A DNA stretch of 64,000 bases from Thalassospira xiamenensis M-5 = DSM 17429. GTDB lineage: Bacteria > Pseudomonadota > Alphaproteobacteria > Rhodospirillales > Thalassospiraceae. The DNA is taken from contig NZ_CP004388.1 in NCBI RefSeq assembly GCF_000300235.2, positions 1,655,501-1,719,500 on the forward strand, read 5' to 3'. Under the pieces are notes generated by a model. The model ran no database searches. It was given only the letters and a program-made list of their open reading frames with translations, and was not told the origin of the DNA. Positions 53,517-61,702 of the stretch are shown one piece after another (the stretch's first letter is position 1; every line of letters begins with the position of its first letter). Position numbers and translations under genes: made by a program.

Positions 53517-54416
53517 ATGACGCGTTGGCAGGCGAATGCCGTAATCGTCTTTGTTGCCCTTATTTGGGGTACGACTTTTGTCGTCCAGCAAACCAGCATG
53601 GACAATATTGGCCCGCAATATTTTACCGGTGTGCGGTTCCTTCTGGGGACGTTTGTGGTGCTGCCGTTTGCGCTGCGTGAATTGCGCAAAATGAAGCGCG
53701 AAGGACGGACGCTTTCGAGGGTCAACACGCTTGGCCTTATCGTTACCGGCGTTTCAATGTATCTGGCCAGCATCCTGCAACAGATCGGCATCATCGATAC
53801 GACCGTGACCAATGCTGCGTTTCTGACGGCGTTTTATGTGCCTCTGGTACCGGTACTGGCTTTCGCTGTTTTCCGGGCAAAGCCGCATTGGTCGGTTTGG
53901 CCGGGCGGAATAATGTGCGTTTTGGGTACATATCTTCTGAGTGGCGGGAACCTCTCGGCACTTGGTAAAGGTGACTTCTGGGTGATGGGAAGTGCGCTGT
54001 TCTGGGCTGTTCAGGTGGTGATGATCGGTGTAATGGTGACGCGCACCAATACCCCCGCGCTGGTCGCTGCCGTTCAGTTCTTTATTACCGGTCTGCTTGG
54101 CATGGCGATGGGCGGCATGTTCGAGACTTTCAGCTTTGCCGATATCCAGAATGCCGGATTTGAAATTCTTTATGCCGGGATCATGTCGGCCGGGATCGCC
54201 TTTACCCTGCAGGCGGTGGCGCAGAATTATACCGAAGCAGCAGATGCCGCGATCATCATGAGTGCCGAGGCGGTATTTGCCGCAATTGCCGGGGCGTTTT
54301 TCCTGGGCGAGCGGTTGGCACCCGCCGAATATGCCGGATGCGGTGTTATCCTTGCCGCGATCATTGGGGTGCAGTTGTTGCCGATGATGGGGCGTCGGCC
54401 CAAAGTTGCCATTTGA
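53517..54416 (+). CDS. EamA/DMT superfamily transporter
   Basis: A 299-residue, ten-helix exporter with two EamA repeats. It begins WQANAVIVFVALIWGTTFVVQQTSMDNIGPQYFTGVRFLLG, and the second repeat starts KGDFWVMGSALFWAVQVVMIGVMV and ends AEAVFAAIAGAFFLGERLAPAEYAGCGVILAAI. The first repeat has the W-G-T-T-F motif typical of the RhaT/YijE branch. The substrate is unknown. It is separated by 85 bp from the cytochrome c peroxidase gene. Confidence 0.92.
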   Translation: MTRWQANAVIVFVALIWGTTFVVQQTSMDNIGPQYFTGVRFLLGTFVVLPFALRELRKMKREGRTLSRVNTLGLIVTGVSMYLASILQQIGIIDTTVTNAAFLTAFYVPLVPVLAFAVFRAKPHWSVWPGGIMCVLGTYLLSGGNLSALGKGDFWVMGSALFWAVQVVMIGVMVTRTNTPALVAAVQFFITGLLGMAMGGMFETFSFADIQNAGFEILYAGIMSAGIAFTLQAVAQNYTEAADAAIIMSAEAVFAAIAGAFFLGERLAPAEYAGCGVILAAIIGVQLLPMMGRRPKVAI

Positions 54417-54461
54417 TCAATATCGGGGGTTTCATCGCCCCGAATTAAAGGACGGTAACCA

Positions 54462-54475
54462 TTGACCTTTATCAA
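54462..54475. promoter_or_regulatory. FNR/CRP-family box before the cytochrome c peroxidase gene
   Basis: TTGAC-CTTT-ATCAA matches the consensus TTGAT-N4-ATCAA at 9 of 10 positions, 27-40 bp before the peroxidase start codon. FNR-type control of di-heme peroxidases is known in other proteobacteria; here it is inferred. Confidence 0.5.
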
Positions 54476-54501
54476 GGCAGAGTGCAATTAAGGTATTGTA
54501 A

Positions 54502-55851
54502 GTGATTATTGGTCGCGATCATGCGGCCACCAGTGAATACCGGATATCGAACATGCCTGTCTTGTCGCGCGTTTCCAGCATGCCCCTTCGCGGGTTTCTT
54601 CACCTTGGTTGTGCGTTTGCAACTACGATGCTGATGATTGGTGCCGGTGGTGTCGGGATTACCAGTGCAAAGGCGCAAAATGGCCTTGGTGCGCCGAATT
54701 CGTCCGCGGCCTTGCTGGCGGAACTGGCAAGCAATACGTCTTCGTTTGCAGATAAAGCGGCACTGGGCGAAGCACTTTATTTCGATACCAACCTGTCAAA
54801 AAACCGGACGCAGGCCTGTGCAAGTTGTCATGAACCGACAACTGGGTTCCGTGATCCGCGTTCCGAAATCGCCCATGGAGCCTATTCGCTTGGCGATGAT
54901 GGTGCGTCGCTTGGCGACCGCAATGCGCCGATGGCGGCATATGCGAAGTTCGCACCCGATTTCCATTTCAAAGAAGACGGCACGCCGGTTGGCGGGCAGT
55001 TCTGGGATGGGCGCGCGAAGGATTTGGCCGAGCAGGCCGGTGGGCCGCCGCTTAACCCGGTTGAAATGGGCATGCCTGACAAGGCAACTGTTGTCGCGCG
55101 CCTTCAGGAAGATGAAGATTACGTCGAAAGCTTCAAGTCATTGTTTGGTGACGATGTCTGGAGCGATACGGACCGTGCTTATGCTGCAATGACTGATGCG
55201 ATTGCCGCGTTCGAACGCACCGATCAGTTCGCACCCTTTGATTCAAAATATGATCGTTTCCTGCGCGGGGAATACAAAATGACGCCGCAGGAAGAATTGG
55301 GGCGTGTGCTTTTCTTCTCGCAGCAATTCACCAACTGCAATGTCTGCCATCAACTTAAATCGTCGCCGACGGCAGAGGGCGAGACATTCACAAATTACGA
55401 ATATCATAACATCGGCGTCCCCAGAAACGTTGCCGTACGGTTGGAAAATGCCAAGGACCCGGACTTTACCGACAATGGATTGCTTGATAATCCGGCAATT
55501 GATGATCCGGCCCATAAGGGCAAGTACAAAACGTCGTCGCTGCGTAATGTCGCCGTCACCGGACCGTATATGCATAACGGTGTGTTTTCCGATTTGCGCA
55601 CGGTGATCAAGTTTTACAACAAATATAACAGTCGCGCGAAATCGGCCCAGTTGAATCCGGAAACCAAACAGCCGTGGGGCGATGCCGAAGTCCCCGAGAC
55701 CATTTCCCTTAAAGAGCTGGAGCAGGGGGACGCCCTTGATACCAAGCGCATAGATGCGCTGGTCGCGTTCCTTAAAACACTGACCGACGCCCGTTACGAG
55801 CCGCTTCTGGCCGAGCAGGAAGAAGTCGCAGCCAAGGCCAAGAAGAAATAG
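54502..55851 (+). CDS. Di-heme cytochrome c peroxidase
   Basis: A periplasmic bacterial peroxidase that reduces H2O2 using electrons from a cytochrome c. It has 449 residues. A hydrophobic export segment (LHLGCAFATTMLMIGAGGVGITSAKA) lies after a leader. Heme 1 binds CASCH (106-110) and heme 2 binds CNVCH (279-283). The calcium/interdomain block FWDGRAKDLAEQAGGPPLNPVEMGMP is typical of CcpA/MauG-type proteins, as is RNVAVTGPYMHNGVFSDLRTVI. The GTG at 54502 follows AAGG; an ATG at 54553 or 54580 would give a more typical signal peptide. Confidence 0.93.
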   Translation: MIIGRDHAATSEYRISNMPVLSRVSSMPLRGFLHLGCAFATTMLMIGAGGVGITSAKAQNGLGAPNSSAALLAELASNTSSFADKAALGEALYFDTNLSKNRTQACASCHEPTTGFRDPRSEIAHGAYSLGDDGASLGDRNAPMAAYAKFAPDFHFKEDGTPVGGQFWDGRAKDLAEQAGGPPLNPVEMGMPDKATVVARLQEDEDYVESFKSLFGDDVWSDTDRAYAAMTDAIAAFERTDQFAPFDSKYDRFLRGEYKMTPQEELGRVLFFSQQFTNCNVCHQLKSSPTAEGETFTNYEYHNIGVPRNVAVRLENAKDPDFTDNGLLDNPAIDDPAHKGKYKTSSLRNVAVTGPYMHNGVFSDLRTVIKFYNKYNSRAKSAQLNPETKQPWGDAEVPETISLKELEQGDALDTKRIDALVAFLKTLTDARYEPLLAEQEEVAAKAKKK

Positions 55852-55853
55852 GA

Positions 55854-56729
55854 TTACCGGCCGCGAATGGTTTCCAGCACGGCACTTTGTGCAAGATCGC
55901 CAAGTCCGGCTTCGATGGCGCGGTCAAACATTTCGGTGGCTGATCTGCCAACCGGCAGGTCAAGGCCAAGTTCATCGGCAAGCCACATGGCATAACCGGC
56001 ATCTTTGGCGCGCAACGCGGTTGTGAAATGGATGCCTTCATTGTGATTGCCGCTGATCATGCCCGGGATCGTCATGACTCCGGCCCGGCTGGCAACGGCA
56101 CCATTGGCAAATGCGTCTGCAACCAGATCGCCATCCAGTCCGGCCTTTTGTGCCACCGCAACCAGTTCGGCGGCAGCGGCAATGTGGACCGCCCCCAAAA
56201 GGTTGTTCATCAGCTTGTAGATTGTCCCCGATCCAATAGGCCCGAAATGCACGATACGGTTGGCAACGGCTTCCATGATCGGGCGTGCCTGTTTCAGGAC
56301 GGCGTCATCCGCACCGATTAAAAACATGGTTTCGCCCGCGGCAACCTGTGCCGGCACCGCGGTGACCGGTGCATCGACATAAAGGCAGCCTGCCGTCATG
56401 ATCTTGCCGGACAGTTCCAGAACGAACCCGTGCGAAAGGGTGGAACACTCGATGGCAAGCGCCCCCGGCGTCATTGCACCAAGTGCCCCATTTTCGCCCA
56501 GCCAGACGGTTTCAGATGCAATATCGTCGGCCATGAAGGAAAGGACTGCGTCAACATCACTTGCCGCCTCGGCTGGTGTCGCGCAGGCAATGGCCCCCTT
56601 GGCAACCAACGGTTCGATTTTGGCAGCACTACGGTTCCAGACCTTGACCGGATAGCCTTGTTCAAGCAGGCGCGAAATCATTGCAGACGCCATGCGGCCT
56701 GCGCCTAGGAAACCGATTTTCTGGGGCAT
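55854..56729 (-). CDS. NAD(P)-dependent beta-hydroxyacid dehydrogenase (HIBADH family)
   Basis: A 291-residue oxidoreductase of the 3-hydroxyisobutyrate/tartronate-semialdehyde dehydrogenase family. The Rossmann motif is KIGFLGAGRMASAMISRLLEQG. The substrate loop is DAPVTAVPAQVAAGETMFLIGADD, where the usual Ser-Gly-Gly is replaced by Thr-Ala-Val, and the catalytic Lys lies in GTIYKLMNNLL. The loop change suggests a non-standard substrate. The ATG at 56729 has AAGGAAAA upstream. It lies downstream of phaC on the same strand, beyond a hairpin. Confidence 0.9.
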   Translation of the reverse strand: MPQKIGFLGAGRMASAMISRLLEQGYPVKVWNRSAAKIEPLVAKGAIACATPAEAASDVDAVLSFMADDIASETVWLGENGALGAMTPGALAIECSTLSHGFVLELSGKIMTAGCLYVDAPVTAVPAQVAAGETMFLIGADDAVLKQARPIMEAVANRIVHFGPIGSGTIYKLMNNLLGAVHIAAAAELVAVAQKAGLDGDLVADAFANGAVASRAGVMTIPGMISGNHNEGIHFTTALRAKDAGYAMWLADELGLDLPVGRSATEMFDRAIEAGLGDLAQSAVLETIRGR

Positions 56730-56746
56730 GATATTTTCCTTCGGAC

Positions 56747-56777
56747 CAAAGAAACGGCCCGCCACCTCGGGCGGGCC
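56747..56777 (-). terminator. Probable terminator of phaC
   Basis: GGCCCGCC pairs with GGCGGGCC around ACCTCG, and on the minus strand it is followed by GTTTCTTT. The U-run is broken, so efficiency may be modest. It separates phaC from the downstream dehydrogenase gene. Confidence 0.6.
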
Positions 56778-56802
56778 GGAAATTCCAGTTATCAAGAGAT
56801 GA

Positions 56803-58605
56803 TCAGGAAAGCTGCACTTTGACATATTCACCCGGTGCCGGGCCAAGCACTTTAAGCTTGCCATCGCCCGGTTTGCGGGCGTCGACTTGCCCTCCGGAAC
56901 GGCGGCTGATCCAGTTTTGCCAATCGGTCCACCATGATCCTTCATGCTGGACCGCCTTGGCGAGCCAGTCATCGGGATTGGGGGGATTGCGATTATAAGT
57001 CCAATGGCAATATTTGTTGGCTGCGGGCGGGTTCACCACACCGGCAATATGACCCGATGCCGATAGCACGAATTTCACCTGGCCTGACATCAATTGGGTT
57101 CCGGCATATGTTGCCTGCCACGGTGCAATATGGTCCTCGCGGGTGGAGAGGAAATAGACCGGGATTTTGATGTCGCGAAGGTCGATCTTTTCGCCCAGAA
57201 TCGTAATGCCACCCGGTTCACGCAGCAGGTTCTTGTTATACATGTTGCGCAGATAGAAGCTATGCATTGCCTTGGGCATCCGGGTCGAATCGGAATTCCA
57301 GTACAAAAGATCGAACGGGAAGGGATCCTTGCCTAGCATGTAGTTGTTGACCACAAATGACCAGATCAGGTCATTGGCACGCAGCATGTTGAACGACATC
57401 GCCATGTCGCGGCCGTCAAGATAGCCGTCCTTCGACATGCGGTTTTCAAGGCTTTCGATCTGTTCGTCATCGACAAAAACCGAGAGTTCGCCGGGTTTTT
57501 CAAAGTCGGTCAGGGTGGTAAAGAACGTCGCCGATTTGATGCGTTCATCGCCAATCTTGGCCATATAGGCCAGCATGGCCGCCAGAAGCGTTCCGCCAAG
57601 GCAGTAGCCGATAGCGTTGACTTCCTTTTCGCCGGTTGCCTTTTCGATCATGTCGAGTGCCGCAAGCACGCCGTCACGCCCGTAATCTTCAAAGCTTTCT
57701 TCGGCAAGTTTGCTGTCCGGGTTGACCCACGACAGGACAAAAACCGTGTGGCCCTGATCAACAGCCCATTTGATGAATGAATTTTCCGGGCGCAGATCAA
57801 GGATGTAATATTTGTTGATCCATGGCGGCACGATCATAAGCGGCCGTTTCGCGACCTTTTCGGTTGCCGGTTTGTATTGCAGCAGTTCCATCAGCTGCGT
57901 CCGACCGATCACCGATCCTTCGGTGGTTGCGACATTCTCGCCGATCTTGAAAGCGTCCAGATCTGTCATTTTGATCTGAAGCTTGCCCTTGCCGCGTTCC
58001 AGATCGTCCAGAAGGTTGCTGAGCCCCTTAAGAAGGTTTTCACCGCCACTTTCGATGGTGGCGCGCAGGACTTCCGGGTTGGTCATCATGAAATTGGTCG
58101 GCGAAATCGCGTCCGCAAACTGCCGGGTATAAAATTCGACCTTTTGGGCGGTTTTTTCATCCAGCCCGTCAACATCATGGACAACATTCTGCATCCATTG
58201 CGAGGACAGCAGATAGGATTGTTTGATGAAATCAAAAAGTTCGTTGTTTTCCCACGCTTCGTCGCGGAATCGACGATCCCCCTTTTGCGGGAAGGCGACA
58301 GGTTCCGATTCCTGCCCCAGCATACGCATCGTTGTATTGTGCCAGAGCATATAATATTGCTGCCACAGGTCCATTTGTGCTTCGACCAGTTTGGTCGGAT
58401 TTTGCATCATATGGGTGGTCAGTTCGACAAATGCCGATCCGATATTAAGCGGGTCCGGGTCGGAAATTTCCGGGTCTTCTGCCTGTTTTGCAAGGAAGTC
58501 TGACACAAGTCTTTGACTTCTCTCCGCTATTTCTGCCATCGCTGATGACAGCTCTTCGGGATCAGGAAGATGAATTTCGGTTTCTTTGGCCTGTTGATCG
58601 TTCAT
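56803..58605 (-). CDS. phaC: Class I poly(3-hydroxyalkanoate) synthase
   Basis: Polymerises (R)-3-hydroxyacyl-CoA into storage polyester granules. It has 600 residues from ATG 58605, which has AAGGGA seven bases upstream. The lipase-like box is GYCLGG with the catalytic Cys335. The acid is in STREDHIAPW and the base His in ASGHIAGVVNPP. The N-terminal domain with MDLWQQYYMLWHNTTMRMLGQ and the block PPWINKYYILDLRPENSFIKWAVDQGHTVFVLSWVNPD are typical of PhaC. A remarkable nested dyad lies 41-92 bp upstream. No phaA/phaB/phasin genes are adjacent. Confidence 0.96.
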   Translation of the reverse strand: MNDQQAKETEIHLPDPEELSSAMAEIAERSQRLVSDFLAKQAEDPEISDPDPLNIGSAFVELTTHMMQNPTKLVEAQMDLWQQYYMLWHNTTMRMLGQESEPVAFPQKGDRRFRDEAWENNELFDFIKQSYLLSSQWMQNVVHDVDGLDEKTAQKVEFYTRQFADAISPTNFMMTNPEVLRATIESGGENLLKGLSNLLDDLERGKGKLQIKMTDLDAFKIGENVATTEGSVIGRTQLMELLQYKPATEKVAKRPLMIVPPWINKYYILDLRPENSFIKWAVDQGHTVFVLSWVNPDSKLAEESFEDYGRDGVLAALDMIEKATGEKEVNAIGYCLGGTLLAAMLAYMAKIGDERIKSATFFTTLTDFEKPGELSVFVDDEQIESLENRMSKDGYLDGRDMAMSFNMLRANDLIWSFVVNNYMLGKDPFPFDLLYWNSDSTRMPKAMHSFYLRNMYNKNLLREPGGITILGEKIDLRDIKIPVYFLSTREDHIAPWQATYAGTQLMSGQVKFVLSASGHIAGVVNPPAANKYCHWTYNRNPPNPDDWLAKAVQHEGSWWTDWQNWISRRSGGQVDARKPGDGKLKVLGPAPGEYVKVQLS

Positions 58606-58645
58606 GGCGCATTCCCTTATGATACGGCCGCCGGTGCATCGGAAC

Positions 58646-58697
58646 ATAAAACGGGAAATCCGATCTTTGCGATATCGCAATCATTTTCCCGTTTTAT
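58646..58697. promoter_or_regulatory. Nested dyad in the phaC upstream region
   Basis: A 13-bp perfect inverted repeat (ATAAAACGGGAAA at 58646-58658; its complement at 58685-58697) flanks a perfect 14-bp palindrome TTGCGATATCGCAA (58667-58680), with centres 2 bp apart. It lies 41-92 bp before the phaC ATG. Sites of the TGC-n-GCA type have been reported for PhaR repressors, so the inner element may be such a site; the outer repeat is unexplained. Confidence 0.5.
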
Positions 58698-58870
58698 GAT
58701 CCAATGCTCTCAAACTGCGTGCTGGGTTGAAACTCTGCTTGATCCCAAGCTTATCATGGCCTTAGCCTAGCTCGCTGATGAGGGGTAATACAAGAATTAT
58801 AAGGTGACGGATTTGTCGCAATCTTCAACGGCAACGTCACACATAACATAGTTTGGAGCAGCGAAATCAA

Positions 58871-60199
58871 ATGGGCGTTCTGAAATCGACGACATGGCGG
58901 TGGTCGGGGCACGGGTCCGCGAAAGGTAAATTGCGGCCCTTGCTGCATGCGGGATCGGCGCTTGCTGTTGTGCTGATGCTGGGCGCCTGTTCTTCGGTCC
59001 CTGATGCAATCAATCCGGTCGAATGGGGAAAATCGATTGGTGATGCTTTTGACGGCGACGAGGAAACTGCTGCCAAGTCGGATCAGCCGATTCCGGGTGA
59101 AGACGAAGATTATCCGCGTCTGGCCGATACGCCGGCCAAGCCGGTTGTGACCGGTGATGCCGAACGTGATGCGCTTGTCGCAGGTTTGGCAGCAGACCGC
59201 GCCAATGCGCAATATTCCCAGTCGGGCCGTCGTCAAAGCACGCCGCCGGTCAACGCGCTTCAGCCGCAGCCGCAGCAAAGTGCCGAAAGTGTTGATATGC
59301 CGACGATTGCGCCGGCTCCAACCACATCTGTTAGCAGTAGCGCCATGGCGGAGCCGCAAAAATCAGCTGAAACCAAGGCAACTGCAACTGCTAGTGCCAC
59401 AACGGGCAGTGCTGTGACTTCGGCGCAGTCCGGTTCTAGGATTGCCGATGAATGGAGTGCCAAGGCACCGGCTTCCGGACCCGTTCCAACACCGCAACCT
59501 GCGCCCGAGAAGCCCGATATTCTGAAATCTGAACAGGAAAGAGCCGAGTCTTCACAAGTCGTGCCCGGATCGTCAGGATCATCAACCGGTGACCCGGTGA
59601 TGGACCAGTACAATCGGCGTCTTGCAGAAGGTCAGGGCGTGTTTGCCAATGAACCGCCGGCACAATCATTTGACTATTCTGCCTATTCCGATAACGGGGC
59701 GGTAATTGTCGATGAAAGCCAGCTTGGTAGCGGTGGCAATGCCTATCTGTCCGATTCTGCCATGCCCTATGCCGAAACCGCGAACGAGGTTCTGGCATCG
59801 CGTCTTGGTGTGCGTTCCGTTGATACGCTGGGACCAAGTGTGAATGGTGTGCAGGTCGCACAAATCCAGTTTGGCCATGGTTCGTCGAATCTGTCGGGCA
59901 CGGATAACAATGTCCTGAGCCAGGTTGCCCAAGCGTGGCGTCAGACCGGCGGCATCCTTCGTATTATTGGCCATGCGTCGATGCGTACCGCGAATATGAG
60001 CCTTGAAGAACATCTGGCGATCAACCGTCAGGTTTCGGAACAGCGCGCTTCGTCGGTGGTGTCGCAGCTTGTGTCTCTCGGTGTTAACCCTGACGCGATC
60101 TTTGTCGGGGCCGACGGATCGGCTGACCCGCGCTATTATGAAGGCGTTCCTGCCGGTGAAGCCGGAAACCGCCGTGTTGAAATCTTTATGGATTATTGA
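58871..60199 (+). CDS. OmpA-family lipoprotein with long disordered linker
   Basis: A 442-residue lipoprotein. The signal peptide ends in the lipobox MLGAC near residue 40, after a basic start. A long low-complexity region follows (about 60-250), rich in Ala/Ser/Thr/Pro/Gln (ETKATATASATTGSAV). Residues 320-442 form an OmpA-like peptidoglycan-binding domain: VAQIQFGHGSSNLSGTDNN, LRIIGHASMRTANMSLEEHLAINRQVSEQRA and EAGNRRVEIFMDY. In the canonical GHTD motif the Asp is absent (GHAS), so the binding mode may differ. The ATG at 58871 was chosen over a TTG at 58853. Confidence 0.88.
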   Translation: MGVLKSTTWRWSGHGSAKGKLRPLLHAGSALAVVLMLGACSSVPDAINPVEWGKSIGDAFDGDEETAAKSDQPIPGEDEDYPRLADTPAKPVVTGDAERDALVAGLAADRANAQYSQSGRRQSTPPVNALQPQPQQSAESVDMPTIAPAPTTSVSSSAMAEPQKSAETKATATASATTGSAVTSAQSGSRIADEWSAKAPASGPVPTPQPAPEKPDILKSEQERAESSQVVPGSSGSSTGDPVMDQYNRRLAEGQGVFANEPPAQSFDYSAYSDNGAVIVDESQLGSGGNAYLSDSAMPYAETANEVLASRLGVRSVDTLGPSVNGVQVAQIQFGHGSSNLSGTDNNVLSQVAQAWRQTGGILRIIGHASMRTANMSLEEHLAINRQVSEQRASSVVSQLVSLGVNPDAIFVGADGSADPRYYEGVPAGEAGNRRVEIFMDY

Positions 60200-60231
60200 T
60201 CCTAAAAAAGGTACATCCTTCGAATTGTACG

Positions 60232-60272
60232 GCGCGCCACCCGCATTTTGTCGTGTGGCGCGCAATTTTTTT
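60232..60272 (+). terminator. Terminator of the OmpA lipoprotein gene
   Basis: The 9-bp stem GCGCGCCAC/GTGGCGCGC with a 14-nt loop is followed by AATTTTTTT. It is 33 bp past the stop. Confidence 0.75.
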
Positions 60273-60336
60273 CAATTCGACGACCCGGTTTTCGCAGGAA
60301 ATTCGAAAATCGGCGAAATGACGAGGATGTAGGATA

Positions 60337-61578
60337 ATGTCCCAGGAATTCCATCGCATAAAACGCCTCCCGCCATACGTATTTGCTGAAGTAAATGCGA
60401 TGAAAGCGGCGGCGCGGCGAGCGGGAGAGGACATTATCGACTTCGGCATGGGCAACCCGGACCCGGCCACGCCGCAACATATTGTCGACAAGCTGGTTGA
60501 AACGATCAAGAATCCGCGCACGCATGGTTATTCCATGTCGCGCGGTATCCCCGGTCTGCGCAAGGCGCTGGCGGCTTATTACGGGCGCCGGTTCGGGGTG
60601 GATATTGATCCTGAAACCGAAACCGTTGTGACGCTGGGCTCCAAGGAAGGGCTTGCGAACCTCGCCGCAGCCATCACCAGCCCGGGCGACATCATTCTGG
60701 TGCCCAATCCGTCCTATCCGATCCATGCGTTCGGTTTCATCATTGCCGGTGCGGCGTTGCGCCACATTCCGATTGGTCATGACGAACAGGGCGAATTCAA
60801 CGCCGAAAGCTTTATGGAGCAACTGCATCGGGCGGTGAAACATTCGGTCCCGAAACCGAGTGCAGTGGTCCTGAACTTCCCGGCCAATCCGACATCGCTG
60901 GTGGTTGACCTTGATTTCTATAAGGAAGTTGTCGATTTCTGCCGGGCGCAGGAAATCTATATCCTGTCGGATATCGCCTATTCGGAAATCTATTTTGATG
61001 GCAATCCGCCGCCCTCAATCCTTCAGGTCGAAGGGGCGAAAGACATTGCCGTTGAATTCTATTCCCTGTCGAAAACCTATTCGATGGCGGGATGGCGCAT
61101 CGGTTTTGCCACCGGCAACAAAAAGCTGATCAATGCACTGACGCGGATCAAGTCATATCTTGATTACGGTGCATTTACCCCGATTCAGGTGGCGGCAACG
61201 GCAGCATTGAACGGCCCGCAGGATTGTGTCGAAGAATTCCGTAACCTGTATCGTGACCGTCGCGATATCTTTATCGAAGGTATGCAAAGTGCCGGATGGC
61301 ATATTCCGGTCCCGGCGGCGACCATGTTTGCCTGGGCCCCGATTCCCAAGGCGTTTGAAGAACTCGGATCGCTTGATTTTTCCAAGCTTCTTTTGCAGGA
61401 AGCGGGCGTTGCGGTGGCACCGGGACTTGGCTTTGGCGAATATGGTGATCGTCATGTGCGTATCGCGCTTGTTGAAAACAAACATCGCATCCGGCAGGCC
61501 AATCGTAATATCAAGGCATTCTTCCAGAAATATCCCGATGCAGAATCTGCACGTGAACTGTTGAAGAAATCCGTCTGA
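60337..61578 (+). CDS. LL-diaminopimelate/alanine aminotransferase-like PLP enzyme
   Basis: A 413-residue fold-type I aminotransferase. Key elements: DFGMGNPDPATP, YSMSRGIPGLRKALAAYY, LGSKEGLANLA, NPSYPIHAFGFIIAGA, LNFPANPTSLVVDL, DIAYSEIYFDG and the PLP-lysine region FYSLSKTYSMAGWRIGF. Proteins like this are often annotated as LL-DAP aminotransferase but are close to AlaC (glutamate-pyruvate aminotransferase). The context with hom suggests an amino-acid biosynthetic role. The ATG at 60337 has GTAGGA upstream. Confidence 0.9.
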   Translation: MSQEFHRIKRLPPYVFAEVNAMKAAARRAGEDIIDFGMGNPDPATPQHIVDKLVETIKNPRTHGYSMSRGIPGLRKALAAYYGRRFGVDIDPETETVVTLGSKEGLANLAAAITSPGDIILVPNPSYPIHAFGFIIAGAALRHIPIGHDEQGEFNAESFMEQLHRAVKHSVPKPSAVVLNFPANPTSLVVDLDFYKEVVDFCRAQEIYILSDIAYSEIYFDGNPPPSILQVEGAKDIAVEFYSLSKTYSMAGWRIGFATGNKKLINALTRIKSYLDYGAFTPIQVAATAALNGPQDCVEEFRNLYRDRRDIFIEGMQSAGWHIPVPAATMFAWAPIPKAFEELGSLDFSKLLLQEAGVAVAPGLGFGEYGDRHVRIALVENKHRIRQANRNIKAFFQKYPDAESARELLKKSV

Positions 61579-61600
61579 TATTCGATAAAGCATTCTATGT

Positions 61601-61630
61601 TTCGCCCGGGACATGTCCCGGGCGAAGTTT
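61601..61630 (+). terminator. 26-bp palindrome, likely terminator between aminotransferase and hom
   Basis: The perfect palindrome 61601-61626 (halves TTCGCCCGGGACA and complement) is followed by GTTTTGTG. The stem is strong but the T-run is short, so partial read-through into hom is possible. Confidence 0.65.
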
Positions 61631-61702
61631 TGTGTGCGTATCAGATGTTGTAAAAGACTCCGTCGCGCATGCGCAAATCCAACCACGGCATGAGGAGTTA
61701 TC

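Noticed and set aside
54413..54421. TTGATCAA near the end of the EamA gene as an FNR site
   Set aside because: The half-sites have no four-base spacer, so it does not match the FNR arrangement; the real candidate is at 54462-54475.
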